In this document: positions 56,831 through 64,000 of the stretch, piece after piece
Layout of the letters: every line of letters begins with the position of its first letter
Position numbering within the stretch: the first letter of the stretch is position 1
Source of the DNA: Tipula vernalis
Lineage: Eukaryota; Arthropoda; Insecta; Diptera; Tipulidae
Assembly: GCA_958295665.1 (NCBI GenBank)
Contig: OY282558.1
Span: forward strand, 66,762,789 to 66,826,788
Direction: 5' to 3'
DNA: 64,000 nt
Translations under genes and position numbers: made by a program
Notes under the pieces: generated by a model
Told to the model about the DNA's origin: nothing
Seen by the model: only the letters and a program-made list of their open reading frames with translations
The model's database searches: none

Positions 56831-57319
56831 TATATTGTACGTGTAACTCCGCACCAAAAATTGAATTCTCTATATCTTCAAATTGTTTCAGCAATACTTT
56901 TGTTCGTTCAAGTTTACACTGAAAACCATAAATATCTCTCCCTGACTCCATTTTTTATTTATTGACAAATTCGCTTCAGTTGAGTTTGTCTTAGATAAAC
57001 TACATTTTAAACAATTATAAAATACACTAACACCAAATTGCAAATGTCTCTCAGCCAGTTAGACAAATATTGTACGAAGAGGAGAATGCTTAAGAATTCT
57101 AAAAATTTAGTTGTCATCTGACGAGGATTAGGAAAAATTAATAATTTTTTCGTAATAATTTAGCAGTTCAGTCGTTAAAACCTGATGAGATGATTGAAAA
57201 ATGATTAATTTTTCGTAATCTTCGTCAGATCGAAACAGAATGTGCAGAACTCTTAACAATTTCTCACTCTATAAGAAAATTTGAATTTGATCCTTTAGTT
57301 TTAACTGTTAACATTAACT

Positions 57320-57640
57320 TCGGTTCAAAAGTACTAAAATTTTGTGGGTACTAAATAACTTTTCTAACAACGTTTTGAAAGTCCCTGAGTCCGAAAGAGC
57401 AACAACAAAAACATATCCGTCCATCTGTCTGGATGTCTGGTTGTCTGTCTGTACCTATAGTGCCTTGAGAACGACTTGTTCGATTTGGATTTTTTCGCTA
57501 ATTTGTTAATATGGTCAAGGTAGAAAACTGAAAAACTGAAAAGCTTTTGGAAGCTATACTTCAAGAGGATCAGGTACCTGCCATAAAAATTGATTTAAAA
57601 CCACGTGGTGATATTACCACGTTGACCAATTTTTTATATA
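57320..57640. repeat. Dispersed repeat related to the 63.6-64 kb repeat
   Basis: Shares an ordered set of blocks with 63604-63900: CTTCGGT..AAAA, AAGTCCCT-AGTCCGAAA, GTCTGTCTG, TGGTCAAGG, GAAAAGCTTTTGGAA and ACCAATTTTTTATA. Non-coding. The minus frame at 57364-57564 is a by-product. Confidence 0.65.
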
Positions 57641-57649
57641 TGCTGCTTT

Positions 57650-57965
57650 GAGGATTGAGTTGGGCGTTAAGTTTGCGATTGAGTTGAGGGTTGAGTTAGA
57701 TTCCATTTGCGGGTTGAATTGGAGTTGAGATGGAGTTGGATTAGGGTTTAGTGAATGTTTAGTTTGAGGTTGAGTTGAGAATTGAGTTTAGGGGTTGAGT
57801 TGAAGGTTAAGTTGGAGTTGAATTGGTTGGGTTCAATGTTGGGTTGAGGTCGAGTTAGAGCTGAGTAGGGTTTGAGTTGAACTTGAGTTGGATTTGAGTG
57901 AGGGGCTCGTTTGGGGATTAATTTTGGGTGGAATTGTGGGTTTAGTCGGAGGTTAGATTGTGTTG
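57650..57965. repeat. GTTGAG-rich degenerate minisatellite
   Basis: About 300 bases of GAGTTGAGGTTGAGTT-type units with a period of 6-12 bases and many substitutions. It directly follows the dispersed repeat. The second family copy (63900-63960) enters the same GTTGAG motif, so the minisatellite appears to be an expanded part of the repeat itself. Confidence 0.7.
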
Positions 57966-58164
57966 ATATGAGTTGCTTAAATTAAACAACATTTTCAAAT
58001 TAGCAAAACGGTGGTCTAATTTTTAGAGAATGATGAAGTTGTTTCTGTCACTGTTGGGTGTTTCCTTCCGTTGGGTTGCTGAAGGTTATTGTCTTAGTAA
58101 CTACAAGTAATGTGACTCCTTAGAAATAAAAATCCCTCTAAGTTCTGACAGATATTTAGATTTA

Positions 58165-58404
58165 GGCTGCGATCGAATTCTCAGGTAAATCTGTTAAATT
58201 CGGTAAATCCATTTACCTTTTCTTTTATGAAGAGTAAACGAAATAAAAAAAGGTATATGTTTCACGTTTATATACTTTATTCTTTATTGTTACAAGAACT
58301 CATTCAGTATAAAATAGAAAAAATGCGTAATTTAGCAAAAAAACGAACACCAAAAATCTAAATTTACCGTAGTAAATGATTAACCCGAGAATTCGACCGC
58401 AGCC
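58165..58404. mobile_element. Harbinger-type MITE, 240 bp, TSD TTA
   Basis: Terminal inverted repeats GGCTGCGATCGAATTCTCAG (left) and GGCTGCGGTCGAATTCTCGG (right, complemented), flanked by TTA on both sides (58162-58164, 58405-58407). A GGC-type TIR with a TWA duplication fits PIF/Harbinger. No coding capacity. Confidence 0.7.
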
Positions 58405-58492
58405 TTAGAAGAAAATTCACTAAACTCGTTTAAAATCAATGCTTTCGACATGAAATGATAACCCTTTTAGTGTTTGCTGGATTGATTTATTT

Positions 58493-58979
58493 GTAATACA
58501 TTCTACCAAAAAAGTACCGGGAATTGTTAAATAAAACACAAATTTTAAGTTCATTCCCCATTCGAGGACAAACATATATGCCAGCGTTTTTCCAATCGAA
58601 ACAATTTTTATAGGCACTTTCCTGGTAGGTCTTCAGTTCGCGCGCCGAATTTTGTTCTATGGCTTCAATGGAGTCAAAGGTCCATAGAGTAGCATTTTGA
58701 GTCTGGGAAACAGCAAAAAGTCAACTGGTAGCTCCAGTTGTTTGCAACAAAATATTTAAGGCAAACTCTTTGTTCAATAATTTCGTTCATCGTAAAAATC
58801 ACCGTGCACCAATGAGGTCGACTCGAACCAACTACTGTAAAGAAACTGGTTGACAGATCGTGCTCAATGTCGGCATCATAATGAAACACTTACCAATCTA
58901 GGAAAAAATAAAATTAAATCCCTTCAGCGCGGGCATTTTAAATTAACAATTCCCGGTACTTTTTTGACAGAATGTATAA
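58493..58979. repeat. Inverted-repeat pair, 36-base arms
   Basis: Arms at 58493-58530 and 58943-58979 pair around AAAAAAGTACCGGGAATTGT. The core of about 410 bases has no recognised coding content. It could be a MITE; ends and duplication are not defined. Confidence 0.55.
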
Positions 58980-59639
58980 ATTTTAAACTCCAATTTTACC
59001 CCTTTTGCACTTCAAGTTCAACCTTTTACAAATCAAATTAAGTTTTGATTAGAAAATGTTGAATATGTTTGTAAAAGGATTAACCTAACTTAAACAATTT
59101 CGCTCATTAGAAGCGGCTTTGCTTTAGAGAAGGGATCAACGGATATTTCAGCCAAACTAGACAGTCTGTATAATGAATTAGCGTTGTTTCGGCTTCTCAT
59201 TTACCGGCCTCTTTTTGATTATCGCTAAACAGTAAATACAAATTGAACTAACTTGTAAACCGAATGGTGTTTTTTTGTTTGTTCTCGTTGAGATTCTCTT
59301 GATTTTGGAAATTCTCGTCGCTTCCCGATTTCATATCTCCTTGTCTCGGATTTCATCTTCTGAACACTTTTTAAATTTTTTCGAGATTTTTGAAGTTTAT
59401 CATAGAGATGAGATGCATAATGTTCGAGGCTTAATTGGTGATTTGGTGTTTCGAGTATGTATGAGATTGCGTACTACGTTTTGTTGAGCTTAGCCTTATC
59501 TTGCTTAGTAACATTTTGCTTAATAGGATTAGTAACATTAAGCTACTTGATAAATATTGTAAATCGGAAATTTCACTAATTTTCGGATTCGAAATGGGGT
59601 TTACTAACAGGTTTACCGAAATTAGTCATTAATATCCAG

Positions 59640-60241
59640 ACTTTCCAGGTTTATTCTAGACTTTTTAAGTTTTTCGACAATTTTAGGATTATTCGAGATT
59701 TTCGAATTTATTCGAATTTTGTATGGTAATGTTTTGAGATTCATACTCGAGACTACGCCAAAATATCGATATTTCTTCGAGTTCCTAGGACATTGGAAAT
59801 TATTCAAGAATGTTCAGGTTATTCACATTTCACATGGCAGTGATTATCCCGTATAGGATGTCGTTTGGTTTTACGTAATTACGTTTGAGAACTTTCTAGG
59901 AATATTCAAAATACTTTGAAAATTCGACATTATTGATATTATTTGTTTCGTGTCAGGTTTGAGTATCACATTTCTTTCATATAAAATACTATTTGGTTAG
60001 CGGCGTAAAATTGTGTAATTCTCTATTCAATAATGAATTCAAGCAACATTTTGATTAATTTTATTTACTGGTAAAAAGTTCAGGTAAACGGAAAATCGCA
60101 AAGTTTATCGATAAATGGTAAAGGGTTTTACCGGTAAAGAGACTATCTTCCACTGCATTAGTTTAGATTTTTTTCGGTCTGCAGGGTCTAAATATCAACT
60201 TGCAAACTTTAAAATTTACGAAATTTGTAGTTACGCCACTG
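59640..60241. repeat. Truncated inverted copy of the hAT-type element family
   Basis: Bases 59640-59990 match the reverse complement of about 55536-55930 (for example GTGTCAGGTTTGAGTATCAC, GAGAACTTTCTAG). The right end at 60219-60241 is the perfect complement of the left 23 bases of the 55048 element, ending GTAGTTACGCCACTG. The opposite end was not found, so this copy is probably truncated. Confidence 0.55.
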
Positions 60242-61170
60242 ATCTCCCCGCACGTTATTATTCTACTTACTAGTTTAAAATTTGTTTAGCTTCATCTCTG
60301 GGCTACAGGTTCTCTGTTTCAACTATTTAATTGTGAATATTCGTGAGTGAGGAAACCTTAGAATCATACCGTTGTATCTACATTTTTCACAAAAATTAGT
60401 TATGTATTGATTCCTACTAATATGGATATGCTCTTTCCCATTTTTTTTTTGTTTTGTATGTAAGACGATCCCATTACTATAATTCGGTTTTATCAATTTC
60501 AATGATTGCCAGAAAAATTTACATAATAAAATTATACTTTAAGAACGTTAAAAGTCAATTTTCTCGATTTATTCTCAAGTGTAGTTGCTACAGTATGGAA
60601 TTGGAATGACGTTATGTCCACGTTTGCTAATTTTAGATATTGCAAAAACATTGTTTTTTTACATTTTAATCGACAAAATTGCGTAACGTCCGTTGTTAGA
60701 ATTATTCTGCTGTTTATATAAAATCCCATATTTCTATGTTCTTTTTGTAAGGCCTCCAGCTATTTTGGTTTTGTCAACATAAAATATTTTCTTTGTAAAA
60801 TGATAAATGGCAACTCAATCCAAATTATGGTTTTCTGTGACCAAAATTGGACCGGATTAACAAACCATAACAATATTGTGGTTTTTCTTCGAATTGAATG
60901 TCGTATATATTCGTCGAAAATGTAATGAAAATGCCATCAGTCATATTACAAATGTTCATATAAATATGTACATATAAAAGCCAAACCATCTTATATCGTA
61001 TCTAAAAATCAATACGTGCAAGATAAAATAAAAACTATAAGAGGATAAGTTTGTTTGCAATGAAACTCGAGACAGTATGATCCTTATAATGTTAAAACAA
61101 GTAGCAATTTAGATTTTTATAGTCAAGATTTATAATGCTTCCTTCTTTTTTTTGTTTTTTTTTTTTTTAA
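60242..61170. other. Probable upstream/intronic sequence of the host gene
   Basis: AT-rich, ending in a long poly-T tract before a splice acceptor at 61176. No exon recognised in it; any upstream non-coding exon lies elsewhere. Confidence 0.4.
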
Positions 61171-61176
61171 TTTCAG
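61143..61176 (+). promoter_or_regulatory. Splice acceptor of the host gene's coding exon
   Basis: A run of about 25 T/C bases followed by AATTTCAG ends at 61176; the exon begins CCACCGCACC. It implies at least one more 5' (probably untranslated) exon, since the first ATG follows 38 bases later. Confidence 0.65.
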
Positions 61177-61213
61177 CCACCGCACCCCCATCAATATATA
61201 AAGGGACGTCAAA

Positions 61214-62064
61214 ATGCATGCGGTTGGAATACATTCAGCGCTTGCCATAAAACGGCAACGGAGACGTCGTGATGAACAGAGACGTGCCAAAGAGCGTCGC
61301 TATAGTACACAAAGCGAAGAAAGTTATGACGGTTCATTACGACGTAAACAGCATCATGGCCAGTCCTCAAACAGTAATGCAGATTTTCTGGACACAAAAT
61401 CCGTTTCAAGTATTGGAATGTTACACGTTGGTGTTGTTTTTGCATTTTTTGGTGTATTTTTGCTTGGTGCTGGTTTGCTACCGGACGACATGTCAAATTG
61501 GGATTTATCACAACCGAATGCAATATGGAATGAATTAGTGTTCTCCGGTTTGTTTGCCCTCGGTTTGGGCATTTTTTTAATCGTATTAAATTCATTCATT
61601 AGCAAAAGAGAGGAAGAAGACTTAGAAGATTATGTACAAAGACAATTGACGAGATCACGGTCCGGTCATCGTTTGGAGCGTGATTATGAAACAGGAGTAC
61701 TCACAACACGACAACATCGTCGAATAGCTGAATTGCAAAAGGATCGCACCAATGATTCACTATCGCAAACACCAGTTACGCCAATCACAAGTGAACTACA
61801 ATCACCGGTAACGCCACAAGGTTTGTATATATAATTAAATTCGTATAAAGTATGAAGGTAATATTTAGATGAGGCTTGCTCAATTTTCTAGATGTTGAGG
61901 ACCCCAATGATATGCTACTGGAAAAAATCTTAGAAGAAGATAGCGCCTATAGTTATGGTGATGAATTTAACCGAAGAGAAGTAATCGTTTCACCGAATCT
62001 TAATAACGATAAACGATATCTTGCTGGTAGTAATGGACATGCAGTTCATATGACAAACATTTAA
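61214..62064 (+). CDS. Two-transmembrane protein, two coding exons, 259 aa
   Basis: The only convincing host gene. Exon A runs 61214-61820. The intron is 61821-61891 (71 bases, donor AAG/GTTTGT, acceptor TTTCTAG). Exon B runs 61892-62064. The junction falls inside a codon (G + AT gives Asp), so the protein runs ...SPVTPQ-DVEDPND... to HMTNI. The start ATG follows an in-frame TAA at 61199. Residues 1-60 are very basic then Ser-rich (KRQRRRRDEQRRAKERR). Hydrophobic helices lie at about 69-89 (HVGVVFAFFGVFLLGAG) and 108-130, with a short acidic loop between. The long C-terminus is charged, with PVTP and SPVTP motifs that could be phosphorylated. It is probably an integral membrane protein with both ends on one side. 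I do not recognise the family securely, so no name is given. Reading through the intron gives a 206-residue form ending GLYI. Confidence 0.8.
61821..61891 (+). other. Intron of the host gene, 71 bases
   Basis: GT donor at 61821 after AAG, AG acceptor at 61890-61891 after a TC-rich stretch. The length is typical of small fly introns. Splicing preserves the open frame. Confidence 0.75.
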
Positions 62065-62910
62065 GCTTGAAACAACAACAACCATTATATAAGTAAACAA
62101 AAATTTCATTTTTTCCAAAAACGTTAATTTAAGTAATGTGAACCAACAAGATGTTTTCTGTACTCCAGCTACATATACAAACTGTTTTCAAAATTCCGAT
62201 GTAATATTGAAATCAGGACACCGCCCCAAATAATGTAATCACTTTTGAGGTGCTATGTCATGCGTGCAGAAAATATGATTCGATATTTAATTAAATCAAT
62301 TTCTTTGTATACCTGTACTTACATTATCTTAGATAAATTTACATTTTTATAAAGGTATAAATTCACAGATAACAACAAAATAGTTAAATTAATGCCTTAA
62401 TTAAATCAACAACAACAAAATTTAATCAATGCTATTTGATATAAACAACAACAAAACAATTTCATAGATGAGCTTAGTGCGGGTGAATGAGATGCGCGAG
62501 AACACAGAGTTACATCATAAGCGCTACATTAATTTTTGTTTGTAATTTAACAGCAAAAAATTAATTGAAAAAAACAAACAAATCAACAAGCTATTTTATA
62601 TAGACATAATTACATAATTCTAAATTAATTAAACTTTTTTTACATAAATCAAAAAAAAAAAAAAAAAATACAAAACTTTTGTGAACAAAAATTAAATATG
62701 AACAGAAGCTTTTTTCTATAATAACAAATCAAATTTAAAATTTAAGAATTATTCGGTTTTGGTTGTATCCTAAATGTTTTTTTTTTTCTTTAGAAAGCAC
62801 AGTTGTTACATGATATATTGAATGTTTGTGTAAAATTCTGTATTTGCCAGTGCTTAGTCAACAGGTCATTTTGTTTATTGAATAAACAATCATGGGTTTT
62901 TCTTGTGGTT
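62065..62910 (+). other. Probable 3' UTR with polyadenylation signal
   Basis: AT-rich with several AACAACAAC tracts, poly-A and poly-T runs and no frame. The clearest polyadenylation signal is AATAAA at 62881-62886, followed by a T/GT-rich stretch (GGGTTTTTCTTGTGGTTTAA). Confidence 0.5.
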
Positions 62911-63174
62911 TAAGGTGCCTGTTTTTAAATACAGCCGGGTATATTGAATCTGTTGAATAGAAAACTAAATCGAACTGTATTACAGTCGGGGCATTAAAAA
63001 ATATTACGGTGACTCAAATAACGGAAGCCCAACTTAGGGGAGTTTGACAAAATTTTTGTACGGATGCCACAATTTAAACCTGACTATTGAATGAATTCGA
63101 ATTATATTCTGATGTTGGATCGATTATTGATAATTTCGATGTTGTAAGCTTGGTTTTGTTGTTTCGTTTAACAG

Positions 63175-63534
63175 TTATGTGTATGGCAACGGAAAATTAA
63201 AAAGTATTACAAAATTTGAAGTTACTCGTCCGTTTAAGTCCAGGACTTTACCGGGGTAGATTTGTTGATTGCTGAACCCATCAGGAGACTGTAATATGCC
63301 ATCCCATTGATTAATTGCGCTTCCTACTACCTGTTTTATCCGTGCCTTTAAGAACTTTGGAGCAAATTTACTACAGAATTTCTTAGGAGAATCGCTAAGG
63401 TGATGATGCCAAACGAGAACGACTTCCGCTGGATTGTAATTGGAAATTCTGGTTCGTAAATTGTACGGTACGAAATACTTATCACATGCTGATTTACATT
63501 CTTGTGCACCTCTGTGTGTATTAAATTTAATCAA
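63175..63534 (-). pseudogene. Gypsy-type integrase C-terminal fragment
   Basis: A 119-residue open frame contains YNLRTRISNYNPAEVVLVWH, LSDSPKKFCSKFAPKFLKA and NQWDGILQSPDG. The pattern (a YNLRRR-like lead, a Gly-Asp/Ala-Glu-Val-Val-Leu block, LSD...F..KFAPKF) matches the C-terminal SH3-like part of Ty3/gypsy integrases in insects. No catalytic core precedes it and no LTR follows, so it is an isolated scrap. It lies downstream of the host gene, on the opposite strand. Confidence 0.55.
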
Positions 63535-63603
63535 TCATTTAACGGCAACATTTCTAAATCGCTCTCGTTCAAACATTTAATGCGCTTTAACATTTTATAG
63601 GTC

Positions 63604-64000
63604 TTACTTCGGTCTAAAAAGACCAAAGTATTGATTGAAATCCTTTCAAAAATGACCAAAAATTGGTCCAAAACCAATTTTCTCGCTGTTTTGTAAGTCC
63701 CTAAGTCCGAAAAGTTCAAAAAAAAAAATTTCGTCTGTCTGTCTGGACGTCTGGATATCTGAATATTTGGGATCGCCCATCTTTTTCCATGGTCAAGGCA
63801 GAGAATTGAAAAGCTTTTGGAACCTGTACGTGAAAAACTGACCCAAAACACCTGGTTATATACCATAAATATTAACCAATTTTTTATAAGTATATATGCC
63901 GGTTTGATTATTGAATTGGGCATTGAGTTAGAGGTTGAGTTGAAGGTTAAGTTAGGGGTCACTTAATACGGCCTAAAAAGACGAAAGCATTGAAATTCTA
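63604..64000. repeat. Start of a tandem repeat, unit about 363 bases
   Basis: The motif TCGGTCTAAAAAGACCAAAG at about 63609 recurs as CGGCCTAAAAAGACGAAAG at about 63972, 363 bases later, each followed by an ATTGAAAT-type run. The unit holds GTCTGTCTGTCTGG, a TGGTCAAGG box and a GTTGAG-rich end. The window stops inside the second unit. A related copy lies at 57320-57965. Confidence 0.6.

Noticed and set aside
55048..60241. One large 5.2-kb transposon bounded by the perfect 23-base inverted ends
   Set aside because: The 8-mers flanking this outer pair do not match (ACAAACAA versus ATCTCCCC), whereas the inner pair ending at 56501 matches 7 of 8.
61209..61605. Open frames of 83-128 residues antisense to the host gene
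   Set aside because: They are shadows of the coding exon; the sense frame has the helices, splice sites and sensible composition.
63531..63962. 143-residue minus-strand frame at the right edge
   Set aside because: Lies across the roughly 363-base tandem repeat; the same repeat family elsewhere is not open in the matching frame.

Overview
The window is AT-rich eukaryotic DNA, almost certainly from an insect and most likely a fly-type (dipteran) genome. The clues are a short 71-base GT-AG intron, errantiviruses (insect endogenous retroviruses with env), BEL/Pao, Penelope-like, PIF/Harbinger, hAT and mariner-type relics, and many MITE-like palindromes. Nothing looks prokaryotic: there are no operons, CRISPR arrays, rRNA or functional tRNA genes.

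Layout. 1-4.6 kb: a foldback repeat, a 1.28 kb non-autonomous PIF/Harbinger element carrying a nested TA-flanked MITE, and a broken IS630/mariner-type transposase gene. 8.9-10.75 kb: a fossil gypsy-type gag-pol. 11-12.4 kb: a CpG-rich minisatellite, two inverted-repeat elements and a tRNA-derived SINE. 16.0-17.4 kb: a decayed 15-base minisatellite. 17.6-27 kb: Penelope-like debris split by a young 7,870-bp errantivirus (ERV-1, minus strand, two 480-base LTRs identical by eye, 4-base duplication GCAG). 28.7-32 kb: four palindromic elements. 36.6-39.6 kb: a BEL/Pao fossil split by a 684-bp foldback element with a 10-base target duplication. 42.2-49.0 kb: an older, heavily broken relative of ERV-1 (ERV-2, minus strand, TSD ATTA). 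49-60.3 kb: dispersed repeats, a hAT-type non-autonomous element and another Harbinger-type MITE. 61.1-62.9 kb: the only convincing host gene, a two-exon, two-transmembrane 259-residue protein. 63.2-64 kb: a lone integrase C-terminal fragment and the start of a roughly 363-base tandem repeat.

Most notable point. ERV-1 looks brand new (matching LTRs, clean TSD, full-length env, a canonical A AAT TTT slippery site in the gag/pol overlap). Yet its pol carries an in-frame TAA between RNase H and integrase, Gly in place of the first RNase H Asp, and Gly in place of the integrase Glu (D-35-G). Both substitutions are what an A-to-G change on the coding strand would give. An A11 run also throws the N-terminus of gag out of frame. 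ERV-2, which has decayed elsewhere, keeps both of those acidic residues, so the two elements can be compared inside this one window.
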